This document shows positions 6,606-13,350 of a stretch of DNA of 22,396 nucleotides, in pieces. Source of the DNA: CAYSZX01 sp964548875 (GTDB taxonomy: Bacteria > Patescibacteriota > Minisyncoccia > Minisyncoccales > JANBVM01); the NCBI GenBank assembly GCA_964548875.1, contig CAZJSP010000007.1:1-22396 (forward strand), in the 5' to 3' direction. The number at the start of each line of letters is the position of its first letter. Position 1 is the stretch's first letter. The notes under the pieces were generated by a model, which did not search any database, was not told the origin of the DNA, and worked only from the letters and a program-made list of their open reading frames with translations. Both the position numbers and the translations under genes were made by a program.

Positions 6606-7162
6606 ATCCGCTGTTCAAATTAAAGGATTAAATTTTATTGAGTTATTAGTAGTTGCCCTTATAGTAGAATTTATTCTAATTTTCTTTTTGTTTTTTTCTN
6701 NNNNNNNNNGCCTATCTCCAGAGATAATTTTCATTAGCCACCTTTTTGTTTTTTTCTCAAAAAGTTGGAGAGGTGGTTCGAGATTCTAGAAGAAAAAAAG
6801 ATATTGCTCAAATAGCACAAATTATAACTAACCCCTGTTTAGTTCCTCAAAAAAAAGCAGATAATAAAGAATATGATTTTGTTTTTTTAATTCAAGAAAT
6901 TACTAAAAGAAACATTGCATATGACGAAAACAGACTAAAGAATATTATAGATCCAAAAACAGGGACCGATAATTTTTCAATGTATATTTATAAAATTGAC
7001 GAGGAAGAAAATAAATGTGTCGTTTATGCTAATCTTGAGAGCTCTTTAAATAAAGAAAATTTAATTTATAATAAAGCCACTCCAGGAGGGGGAATAGGGG
7101 TTTTTAAATCCCGCCAAGAGGGGTGGAATGGATCTCCATTATATTTTCAATATTCAAATTAA
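6592..7162 (+). CDS. Type IV pseudopilin, interrupted by a scaffold gap
   Basis: The N-terminus has a short basic leader, then KG|LNFIELLVVALIV, a prepilin peptidase site with Glu at +5 and a hydrophobic helix. It is broken at 6700-6709 by ten N. After the gap, from about 6746, the frame continues with FFSQKVGEVVRDSRRKKDI, the familiar '(A/V)RDxRRKxDi' of pilin N-terminal helices, and a globular part with DPKTGTDNFSMY and two Cys (one in NPCLVP, one in NKCVVY) that may form a disulfide. A taa at 6725-6727 and a frame change stop the raw sequence from being read through. If the 16-nt repeat flanking the gap is merged, one in-frame protein of 170 residues results. It overlaps the nuclease upstream by 14 nt and ends 1 nt before the next gene. 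Confidence 0.85.
6700..6709. other. Scaffold gap (10 N), probably a false join
   Basis: Ten N. The 16-nt word CTTTTTGTTTTTTTCT sits immediately before the gap (6684-6699) and again at 6742-6757. The 32 nt between the N run and the second copy do not fit the pilin reading frame. Confidence 0.9.
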
Positions 7163-7163
7163 A

Positions 7164-7997
7164 ATGTCATTAAAGGTAATCAATTTAAAAGGAGAAAAAG
7201 AGCCTTTTTCATCAGAAAAGATTTACAAGGCTTGTCTTAGAAGTGGGGCATCAGAAAAAACAGCAAGAGAAATAACTAAAGAAATAAAAAATCAGGTCTA
7301 TGAAGAAATTAAAACAGAACAAATAGGCAAAATAGTCCGAAAACTGTTAGAAGAAAAATCAGAGGAAGCAGTTGCTATTAAATTTTGTCTTAAAAAAGCT
7401 ATGAGAGATTTGGGGCCAAGCGGTTTCAGTTTTGAAAAGTTTATTGTAGCCATTCTGGAAGAAAAAGGATTCCAAGTTGATATTAATCAAATAATGCCAG
7501 GTCGTTGTATCACTAACTATGAAATAGATTTTGTAGTTAAAATGGGAGAAAAGAGACAACTAGGAGAATGTAAATATCGCTCTGACCCAAAAAAGAAAAC
7601 TGACTTAAGAGTTGCCCTTTATAATTACGCTAGATTTTTAGATATTTCTAATCATCCTCTCTTAAAGGATGCTGATATAGAGGCTATTTTGATTACTAAT
7701 GCTAAATTCACAAGCAAGGCAATTAAATACTCTGAATGCAATAAGGTAAAACTACTAGGTTGGAGATATCCAAAAACAGGAGGGTTAGAAAAGCTAATTG
7801 AAGAAACAAAGCTATATCCAATCACCATTCTCCCTTCTTTTGATCAAGAATTAAAGAATGCTTTTTCTAAGAAGAATCTAATGCTAGTAAAAGATCTTTT
7901 AAAAACTACTCCCAAAACAATTGCAAATTTAGCAAATATCTCAATTCAAAAATCTAATCAGCTTACAAAAGAGGCCAATATTCTGTTAGAAAAATGA
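7164..7997 (+). CDS. ATP-cone / Mrr-type nuclease / helical C-terminal domain fusion
   Basis: I start the protein at ATG 7164 (277 residues), because the ATP-cone begins there with SLKVINLKGEKEPFSSEKI; an in-frame ATG at 7128 would add 12 residues unlike the family. Residues 1-85 are an ATP-cone, the nucleotide-sensing domain best known from ribonucleotide reductases and NrdR. Residues about 86-205 look like an Mrr-type restriction endonuclease: FEKFIVAILEEKGFQV helix, EIDFVV (D122), GECKYR (E135, K137) and later strands AILITNAKFT and LLGW. The end (226-277) is helical, with LLKTTPKTIANLANISIQKSNQL resembling a helix-hairpin-helix DNA-binding unit. Together this suggests a nuclease gated by nucleotide levels. 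It overlaps the next gene by 4 nt. The combination is known in uncharacterised proteins; function here is inferred. Confidence 0.8.
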   Translation: MSLKVINLKGEKEPFSSEKIYKACLRSGASEKTAREITKEIKNQVYEEIKTEQIGKIVRKLLEEKSEEAVAIKFCLKKAMRDLGPSGFSFEKFIVAILEEKGFQVDINQIMPGRCITNYEIDFVVKMGEKRQLGECKYRSDPKKKTDLRVALYNYARFLDISNHPLLKDADIEAILITNAKFTSKAIKYSECNKVKLLGWRYPKTGGLEKLIEETKLYPITILPSFDQELKNAFSKKNLMLVKDLLKTTPKTIANLANISIQKSNQLTKEANILLEK

Positions 7998-8341
7998 AAA
8001 TTAACTCTAAAAGGTTTCACTGGACCAAGCACATTGAAAGAAAAATGAAATATTATGGTTTGTCCAAACAAAGAATAAGAAGGGTCCTAAAAAACCACAA
8101 CAGAAAAGAGCTTGGTATCGCCCCTCAAACAATAGCAGTAATGGAAAAAACAGGGACCAAAAAAAGACCTACTGAAATATGGTTGATGTATCAAAATGTT
8201 AGAGCCGGAGAAGAAATGGTGATGAAAATGATTAGTGCCTGGCGATATCCAGGGATAAGTCCAAAAGGACAACATCCTATTATTCCAGAAGATACTCTTG
8301 TTGAATTAGAAAAAATAAAAGAAAATGACAAAAATACCTAA
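7994..8341 (+). CDS. DUF4258-like small basic protein
   Basis: A 115-residue basic protein. The start HWTKHIERKMKYYGLSKQRI resembles the 'HaxeRmxeRgIs.eeV' helix of DUF4258 and related small proteins with a RelE/BrnT-like fold. It is followed by strands with QTIAVMEKTG, EIWLMYQN and MVMKMISAWRYPG. The match is by pattern only. Members have been discussed as toxin-like or phage-associated, but many are uncharacterised. No obvious antitoxin partner is adjacent. It overlaps the ATP-cone nuclease by 4 nt (ATGA) and the methyltransferase gene by 17 nt, so it is co-translated with both. Confidence 0.55.
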   Translation: MKINSKRFHWTKHIERKMKYYGLSKQRIRRVLKNHNRKELGIAPQTIAVMEKTGTKKRPTEIWLMYQNVRAGEEMVMKMISAWRYPGISPKGQHPIIPEDTLVELEKIKENDKNT

Positions 8342-8984
8342 AGCCTATCAAAAAGGATTTGTAGATTTTCTTAATTGTAAAATTGATTTGTCTCAAAGGG
8401 TATTAATCCCCAGGGTTGAAACTAAATATTGGGTAGAAAAGGTAATTAAAGAAATTAAAAAAGAAAATAAAGTAGTGGATGTTTTAGATATCTTTTCAGG
8501 ATCTGGATGTATTGGAATAGCCATTTTAAAAAATATTAAAGAAAAATGTAAAAGGGTAGATTTTTCAGACATAGACTCAAGGGCTATTAAACAAATTAAA
8601 ATCAATTTAGATTTAAATAAGATATTAGAAGAAAAATACAAAATTTATCAGTCCTCTTTCTTTCAGAAAATTAATAAAAAATATGATTTAATTTTGGCTA
8701 ATCCTCCCTATGTTGCCCAAAACAGAATTCAAGAAGTGGGGGAGTCGGTACTACGGCATGAACCCAGCCTTGCTTTGTTTTCAGGAGAAGATGGAATGGA
8801 CCATATTAAAAAATTTTTGGAAGAGGCAAAAATTTTCTTAAAGAAAGATGGCCACATTTATTTAGAGTTTGATCCTAGACAAAAAGGTCGAATTACAAAA
8901 ATCTTGGAAAATCAAAAATATAGTTATTTCAGGTTTTACAAAGATCAATTTAAAAAATATCGTTTTATAAAAATAAAAAAATGA
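8325..8984 (+). CDS. prmC: PrmC/HemK-like glutamine methyltransferase, short form
   Basis: A 219-residue class I SAM methyltransferase. DVLDIFSGSGCIGIAI (53-67) is the SAM-binding loop, DFSDIDSRAIKQIKINL follows, and DLILANPPYV (121-130) carries the catalytic NPPY. LRHEPSLALFSGEDGMDHI is typical of PrmC, which methylates the Gln of the GGQ motif in release factors; m6A DNA methyltransferases share NPPY but not this block. RVLIPRVETKYWVE takes the place of the usual 'VLIPRPETE'. PrmC proteins are usually about 280 residues with an N-terminal five-helix domain that binds the release factor. That domain is nearly absent here, so the exact substrate is less certain. It overlaps both its neighbours. 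Confidence 0.8.
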   Translation: MTKIPKAYQKGFVDFLNCKIDLSQRVLIPRVETKYWVEKVIKEIKKENKVVDVLDIFSGSGCIGIAILKNIKEKCKRVDFSDIDSRAIKQIKINLDLNKILEEKYKIYQSSFFQKINKKYDLILANPPYVAQNRIQEVGESVLRHEPSLALFSGEDGMDHIKKFLEEAKIFLKKDGHIYLEFDPRQKGRITKILENQKYSYFRFYKDQFKKYRFIKIKK

Positions 8985-9331
8985 TTAATAAAATTTTAGG
9001 ATGGTCCATATTCTTGTTAGGATTAGTAATAATTGGTTCAACTGTTTACTATACTTATAATATCTTCACTGGAGTTAGCGCAGCTCCTCAAATCTTTAAC
9101 ATAGAGCCTGCTGAAAATGATAATGAAATAGAAACAGAGGGCGGGCTTGAGGAGGAACTAAAGAAAATGGTCGCAGAGCAACTAAAAAACATTATTCCTT
9201 TTGAGTCTCTAAATAATTTTACCAATTTGGTTGCTTGGACAGCAGGAGCTTGGATCATTATTACGGGTGGAACAAAAATTTCTGAGCTAGGAATCAAGTT
9301 GATAAGAATACCATCTAACAAAGAAGAGTAA
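8981..9331 (+). CDS. Small membrane protein, unknown function
   Basis: A 116-residue protein. A hydrophobic span near the N-terminus (about 6-29) is followed by SAAPQIFNIEPAENDNEIE, an acidic linker (EGGLEEELKK) and a second hydrophobic stretch (about 83-98, NLVAWTAGAWIIITGG), then a basic end. This suggests two spans with an acidic loop outside. I do not recognise a named family. The ATG overlaps the methyltransferase stop by 4 nt. It is the last gene of its unit; a strong terminator follows 20 nt after the stop. Confidence 0.65.
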   Translation: MINKILGWSIFLLGLVIIGSTVYYTYNIFTGVSAAPQIFNIEPAENDNEIETEGGLEEELKKMVAEQLKNIIPFESLNNFTNLVAWTAGAWIIITGGTKISELGIKLIRIPSNKEE

Positions 9332-9349
9332 TTCTTTTTAGAAGATAAT

Positions 9350-9379
9350 AAAAACCCCCTTGTTTATAGGGGGGTTTTA
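9350..9379 (+). terminator. Rho-independent terminator
   Basis: AAAACCCCC (9351-9359) pairs with GGGGGTTTT (9370-9378) around a loop of about ten bases. The G-rich stem is the strongest in the window. It ends the unit from 4241 to 9331 and separates it from mraZ. Confidence 0.85.
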
Positions 9380-9440
9380 ATTTACTGTTGATTTTCTGTG
9401 GAAAAAAATATAAGAATAGTCTTATTTTGCCTTATTTTAT

Positions 9441-9470
9441 TTGTATTTGCCTAAAGATATAAAATAGGAT
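9441..9470 (+). promoter_or_regulatory. Candidate mraZ promoter
   Basis: TTGTAT (9441-9446), an 18-nt spacer and TAGGAT (9465-9470). The predicted start near 9477 falls in the first MraZ box. TAAAAT at 9460-9465 is an alternative -10. Either gives a leader of about 70 nt, the longest in the window. Confidence 0.4.
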
Positions 9471-9510
9471 AAAGTGATAGTAAGTGAGAACAAGTGGGAA
9501 ATTGTGGAAA
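9471..9510 (+). promoter_or_regulatory. MraZ operator, four boxes at 10-bp period
   Basis: Four successive 10-mers: AAAGTGATAG, TAAGTGAGAA, CAAGTGGGAA, ATTGTGGAAA. The GTG(A/G) core repeats exactly every 10 bp, one helical turn. MraZ is known to bind direct repeats with this period upstream of its own gene (TGGGN in E. coli, AAAGTG-type in mollicutes). The position over the predicted start site suggests autoregulation of the mraZ-rsmH-ftsL-ftsI unit. Confidence 0.8.
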
Positions 9511-9546
9511 AATATGTTAATAACCCCCTTAATCTGTGGATAAAAA

Positions 9547-9978
9547 ATGTTTATAGGAGAATATTCATATACAATAGACGATAAAAGAAGGGTCTCAATT
9601 CCTTCTAAGTTCAGGAGCAAGCTAGGAAAAAAAGCAGTCATAACGCGATGGCTAGAAAAATGTCTTGTTCTTTATCCCATGAAAGAGTGGGAAAGATTTA
9701 GTGAACGATTAGAAAAATTACCTGGCACACAAGTTGATGCCAGAGGTTTTTCTAGAGTATTGCTTTCTGGAGCAGTGGATGTTTCTTTTGATAAGTTAGG
9801 AAGAATTTTAATTCCTGATTATTTGACAGAGTATGCTTCATTAAAAAAGAACGTAACAATTATTGGTCTTTCAAACAAAATAGAAATTTGGGACAAGAAA
9901 AATTGGGGATTATATAGAAAGAAAACAGAAAAAGAATTGGGTGATATCGCAGGTAAATTAAAAGAATTAGAAATTTAA
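9547..9978 (+). CDS. mraZ: MraZ transcriptional regulator of the division cluster
   Basis: A 143-residue protein, normal length for MraZ. It holds the family's two AbrB-like swapped-hairpin repeats: YSYTIDDKRRVSIPSKFR (7-24) and AVDVSFDKLGRILIPDYL near the middle, each with a variant of the DxKGR motif (DDKRR, DKLGR). The first block begins, as usual, with MFIGEY. MraZ forms a ring and binds repeated boxes upstream of its own operon. Four such boxes lie at 9471-9510. The stop and the rsmH start share one base (TAATG), so the two are translationally coupled. Confidence 0.96.
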   Translation: MFIGEYSYTIDDKRRVSIPSKFRSKLGKKAVITRWLEKCLVLYPMKEWERFSERLEKLPGTQVDARGFSRVLLSGAVDVSFDKLGRILIPDYLTEYASLKKNVTIIGLSNKIEIWDKKNWGLYRKKTEKELGDIAGKLKELEI

Positions 9979-10850
9979 TGCACAAGAGTGTTCTTAAAAA
10001 AGAAGTTATAAAATATCTTAACCCTCAGCCTAATGAAAACCTTATAGATGCAACAGTAGGAGCAGGAGGACATGCCCTAGAAATTCTAAAAAGAAACAAG
10101 CCAAAAGGGGAGGTATTAGGAATAGAGTGGGATCAAGAAGTCTATAAAAAACTGAAAGCAAAAAATATTAATAGATTAATTTTAGAAAACAATTCTTATG
10201 TAAACCTTGAAAAAATTGTTAAAGAAAGAAACTTTAAAAATATAAGAGGAATTTTGTTCGATCTAGGATTCTTAAGCTGGCACATTGATGAGAGTAAAAA
10301 GGGATTTTCTTTTCTCAAAAACGAAGAGTTGGATATGAGATATAACACTAATTCTAACCTAACCGCCAAAGAAATATTAAATAAGTGGCCAGAGAAAGAT
10401 ATCGCCCAAACACTAAAAGAATTTGGAGAAGAAAGATTCGCCAGAAGAATTAGTAAAAATATTATTAGGAGAAGAAAAGAAATGGAAATTAAAACGACTA
10501 ATCAGCTAGTAGACATTATTAAAGAGTCAGTTACTGGCTGGTACCGACACAAAAGAATTCATCCGGCTACAAGAACATTTCAAGCTTTAAGAATACAAGT
10601 CAACAATGAAATTGAAAATTTAAAAAAAGTATTACCCCAAGCCTTAAAGGTTATTGAAGAAGAGGGGAGAATAGCGGTCATTTCGTTTCACTCCTTAGAA
10701 GATAGAGTAGTCAAGAGATTTTTTAAAAAACAGTCTAATTTAAAAAAAATAAAAATATTAACAAAAAAACCAATTCAACCAAGCCAAGAAGAGGTTGAAA
10801 ATAATCCTCGCTCTAGAAGTGCTAAGCTTCGAGCGGCAATAAAAATATGA
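9978..10850 (+). CDS. rsmH: 16S rRNA (cytosine1402-N4)-methyltransferase
   Basis: A 290-residue protein with RsmH hallmarks: HKSVLKKEVIKYL at the start, DATVGAGGHALEIL (SAM loop, 24-37), ILFDLGFLSWHIDESKKGFS, HPATRTFQALRIQVNNE and ISFHSLEDRVVKRFF, and the end NPRSRSAKLRAA. It methylates N4 of C1402 in the 16S rRNA decoding centre. LGFLSWHID replaces the common 'LGvSSpQld', a small change. Position after mraZ is universal for the gene. Overlaps: 1 nt with mraZ and 4 nt with the next gene. Confidence 0.97.
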   Translation: MHKSVLKKEVIKYLNPQPNENLIDATVGAGGHALEILKRNKPKGEVLGIEWDQEVYKKLKAKNINRLILENNSYVNLEKIVKERNFKNIRGILFDLGFLSWHIDESKKGFSFLKNEELDMRYNTNSNLTAKEILNKWPEKDIAQTLKEFGEERFARRISKNIIRRRKEMEIKTTNQLVDIIKESVTGWYRHKRIHPATRTFQALRIQVNNEIENLKKVLPQALKVIEEEGRIAVISFHSLEDRVVKRFFKKQSNLKKIKILTKKPIQPSQEEVENNPRSRSAKLRAAIKI

Positions 10851-11143
10851 CCAAAACCATTAGTTTAAATATATTATCAAGTTGTTTAATAACTATGAGC
10901 TTATTCCTTGTTTTATTATGCGTCTTACAAATTGGGTTTTTGACTAGAGAACATCATATAATTGCAAACCACAAGAATAAAATTTTTCATCTTGCTGAAC
11001 ACAATCAATTTTTAACTCTTAATTTTTTAGAAATAAATCATTCTCCTACTGAAGAATATATCTCTGTTCAAAATTTTGCTAGGCCAACCAACACTCAATA
11101 TATTAAAATCTTAGACACTTCTGTTGTTACTAAGAATCAATGA
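10847..11143 (+). CDS. ftsL: FtsL-like division protein
   Basis: A 98-residue protein with one membrane span (about 10-31) after a short N-terminus and a helical stretch with a likely short coiled coil (HIIANHKNKIFHLAEHNQFL). The rest (about 65-98) is a soluble, probably external tail. Sequence alone does not prove FtsL, as that family diverges greatly, but topology, length and location between rsmH and ftsI are those of FtsL. There it would bind the DivIC/FtsB partner and activate the septal synthase. It overlaps both neighbours by 4 nt. Confidence 0.7.
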   Translation: MTKTISLNILSSCLITMSLFLVLLCVLQIGFLTREHHIIANHKNKIFHLAEHNQFLTLNFLEINHSPTEEYISVQNFARPTNTQYIKILDTSVVTKNQ

Positions 11144-12777
11144 AAAAATGGCGAATTCATATTGTTTTTCTCTGTTTTTTGCTAACAGCTGGATATACTC
11201 TTTATGAAATAGGGAAATTGCAAATTATTCAGGGTGATCGCTACAAGGCCTTTTCACAAGGCCTACATTTAAGTTTTGATAGATCAGGAAATAGAGGAGA
11301 AATGTTTTTAGATAGTAAAAATCCTCTAGCTATTAATATTAAGCAGGACTTTGTTTTTATAAATTCTGGATTAATTGAAAACCTTTCTCAAACAATGAAT
11401 TCTTTGTCTGAAATTATCAATATTGATAGAGAAACCATTAAGGAAAAAGTAAATCAGAGCCCTTCTTATGCAATCATTAAGAAAGGGTTAAGCAGTCAAG
11501 AAGTTTCTCAAATTAAACAATTAAATATTGATGGTGTTTTTGTTAATACTGAACACAAAAGATATTATCCAAGAGAAAGGTTCTTGTCTCCTGTTTTAGG
11601 TTTTGTTGGAAATGATGGTCATGGTCATTACGGTCTAGAAAAACATTACGAAGAAGATTTAAAGGTTAAAGAAGGAGCAACTGAAACCAAAAGGGGGTCT
11701 GACTTGTTTTTAACAATTAACCATTATGTTCAATCAAAAGCTGAATCATTATTAAAAAAGGCCCAAAAGAATTTTCAAATTAAAGAAGGAGAAATAATAG
11801 TCATTGATCCTAATTCTGGGAAAATAATAGCAATGGCTGGATTATCAGGCTTCAATCCTAATTATTACTTTCAAGAAAGGGATTTATCTGTTTTTAATAA
11901 TAAGAGTGTTCAATATTTATTTGAACCAGGGTCAGTATTTAAGCCTATTACTATTGCTTCAGCTATAGAGGAAGGAAAAATAGGGCCCGAAACAACATAT
12001 CAAGACCCTGGACTAATAGAAATAGATGACTATATAGTTCGAAATTATGATAGGAGGGTCTATGAGGGAGAAACCACTATGACTGAGGTTCTTGAAAAAT
12101 CTATTAATACTGGAGCTGTTTTTGCTCAGCAAGAACTAGGGGGTGATTTATTTCTTGAATACCTAGAAAGATTCGGTTTTTTTGAACCAACTGGAATAGA
12201 TGTTCAAGAAACATACTCTTTAAATAAAGAAATTCAAAGCAAAAGAGAAGTGAGCTTGATAACAGGATCTTTCGGTCAAGGGATTATAATTACTCCGATT
12301 CAATTAATTAGATCTTATTGTGCTCTGGCTAATGGAGGCAAACTAATTACCCCTTATTTAGTAGAAAAAATAATAGATGCTGACAATAATATTATTTACC
12401 CTCAAGATAAGAACAAAGAGATAGAGGTAATTTCTAAGGATACTTCTTCAAAAATAACCTCAATGTTAGTTAGTGTGGTTGAAAATGGTTTTGGTAGAGC
12501 AGCTCAAGTCCCTGGCTATTTCATTGCAGGTAAAACAGGAACAGCTCAAGTTTCTTATGGCTCTTTAGGGATTAATAAGTCAGGCTACTCAGATCAAACA
12601 ATTCAGTCTTTTATTGGGTACGCTCCTGCTTTTAACCCTCGATTCCTTATTCTTGTTAAACTAGATAATCCATCAACAAAAACGGCCGAATATTCTGCTA
12701 TTCCTATTTTTAAAGAATTAACAGAATATATTCTTTATTTATATCAAGTTCCTTTTGATTATGACATATCAAACTAA
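11140..12777 (+). CDS. ftsI: Septal peptidoglycan transpeptidase (class B PBP)
   Basis: A 545-residue protein. An N-terminal membrane anchor (about 6-24) is followed by the dimerisation/pedestal domain, with RGEMFLDSKNPLA standing where 'RGxIxDRNGxxLA' is usual and YYPRERFLSPVLGFVG matching the family. The transpeptidase domain carries all three active-site motifs: SVFK (265-268, nucleophile S265), SIN (321-323) and KTGT (465-468). It cross-links peptidoglycan at the septum. No PASTA domains are present. It is the last recognisable active dcw gene here. The following Mur-like relic begins within its 3' end. Confidence 0.95.
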   Translation: MKKWRIHIVFLCFLLTAGYTLYEIGKLQIIQGDRYKAFSQGLHLSFDRSGNRGEMFLDSKNPLAINIKQDFVFINSGLIENLSQTMNSLSEIINIDRETIKEKVNQSPSYAIIKKGLSSQEVSQIKQLNIDGVFVNTEHKRYYPRERFLSPVLGFVGNDGHGHYGLEKHYEEDLKVKEGATETKRGSDLFLTINHYVQSKAESLLKKAQKNFQIKEGEIIVIDPNSGKIIAMAGLSGFNPNYYFQERDLSVFNNKSVQYLFEPGSVFKPITIASAIEEGKIGPETTYQDPGLIEIDDYIVRNYDRRVYEGETTMTEVLEKSINTGAVFAQQELGGDLFLEYLERFGFFEPTGIDVQETYSLNKEIQSKREVSLITGSFGQGIIITPIQLIRSYCALANGGKLITPYLVEKIIDADNNIIYPQDKNKEIEVISKDTSSKITSMLVSVVENGFGRAAQVPGYFIAGKTGTAQVSYGSLGINKSGYSDQTIQSFIGYAPAFNPRFLILVKLDNPSTKTAEYSAIPIFKELTEYILYLYQVPFDYDISN

Positions 12778-13330
12778 TTTTATTGCGAAAATTAAATTCT
12801 TCTTTTCAAGAAAACCAGTAATTATAATTATTGGAGAAAATAAAGAATTAGTAAAAAATAAAAGTTTAAAAACCTTAAAAAGATTTTTTCAATTAAAAAA
12901 GGACTTTTTAATTTTTACTGCTGATTATAATAATATTAAAAGCCTTAATTTCTTTGTACAGAAATCAAAACGCCCAATTGTAATTTTTACTGAAATGAAA
13001 GCAATTAAAAAAGAGATCTCCTTCTTCTCCGAAAATCTCCCAAAGAAAACAAATCTAATTTTAAATATTGATAATCATATTACTGAGCGGATTGAAAAAA
13101 TAGCCGAGTTAAGGGCTCAAAAATATGGTTTTAATCAGAAGGGAGATTTAACCGCCTTAAAAAATGAAAATAGTTTTAAGATAAATTATAAGGGCAGTAT
13201 TGTTCCTCTCTGGATTAAAACAAGAAAGAAGAAAAAAATATATACTATCTTGGCTACTATTGCAATAGGATTGAGTTTAGGGTTAAATTTAGTAGAAATA
13301 TCTCAAGCATTTAAAAAAAATAAAATTTAG
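12761..13330 (+). CDS. Mur ligase relic: MurE/MurF-like central domain without catalytic motifs
   Basis: An intact ORF of 189 residues, started at ATG 12761 (an in-frame TTG at 12755 is also possible); it overlaps ftsI by 17 nt. The second half matches the Mur ligase central domain in order: LILNIDNHITERIEKIA (normally 'vlNaDD..v..ma'), KYGFNQKGDLTA ('ltfG...advra'), SFKINYKGSIVPLW, and IYTILATIAIGLSLGLNLVEISQAF ('vyNalAAiAvg..lG....eI..aL'). At the front RKPVIIIIGENKE sits where the P-loop 'vIgITGtnGKTst' should be, without the GKT/S. The HxxN site is KKIY, and the whole C-terminal domain is missing. It cannot be a working ligase. The frame is open, so selection may keep it, perhaps as a structural or regulatory protein. 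The family call is by pattern; confirm by profile search. Confidence 0.65.
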   Translation: MTYQTNFIAKIKFFFSRKPVIIIIGENKELVKNKSLKTLKRFFQLKKDFLIFTADYNNIKSLNFFVQKSKRPIVIFTEMKAIKKEISFFSENLPKKTNLILNIDNHITERIEKIAELRAQKYGFNQKGDLTALKNENSFKINYKGSIVPLWIKTRKKKKIYTILATIAIGLSLGLNLVEISQAFKKNKI

Positions 13331-13331
13331 A

Positions 13332-13337
13332 TATAAT
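13332..13337 (+). promoter_or_regulatory. -10 element for tRNA-Glu
   Basis: A perfect TATAAT, 13 nt before the tRNA. A weak TTTAAA at 13310-13315 is the only -35 candidate. It overlaps the end of the Mur-like gene region. Confidence 0.5.
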
Positions 13338-13350
13338 AGAGGGTATTAGT

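Larger units (their letters stand above)
9397..9543 (-). promoter_or_regulatory. Three DnaA-box-like 9-mers before mraZ
   Basis: On the minus strand: TTTTCCACA (9397-9405), TTTTCCACA (9503-9511) and the exact consensus TTATCCACA (9535-9543). All three fit TTWTNCACA and point the same way. They lie in an AT-rich intergenic region. One overlaps the fourth MraZ box, so the two readings compete there. It could be DnaA control of the division cluster; an origin is less likely. Confidence 0.35.

Noticed and set aside
6710..6741. Hairpin TATCTC-CA-GAGATA after the gap as a regulatory element
   Set aside because: It sits in sequence that is probably an assembly artefact, in the middle of a coding frame.
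7128..7163. Upstream ATG for the ATP-cone nuclease
   Set aside because: It would add 12 residues lying inside the pseudopilin's 3' end; the ATP-cone starts naturally at 7164 after an A-rich context.
8325..8984. DNA adenine methyltransferase forming a restriction-modification pair with the nuclease at 7164
   Set aside because: NPPY is shared by both families, but the block HEPSLALFSGEDGMDHI and overall order are those of PrmC/HemK; no target recognition domain is present.
9380..9546. Replication origin (AT-rich, DnaA-like boxes)
   Set aside because: No dnaA or dnaN nearby, only three boxes, no clear gene-orientation switch, and part of the signal is explained by MraZ boxes.
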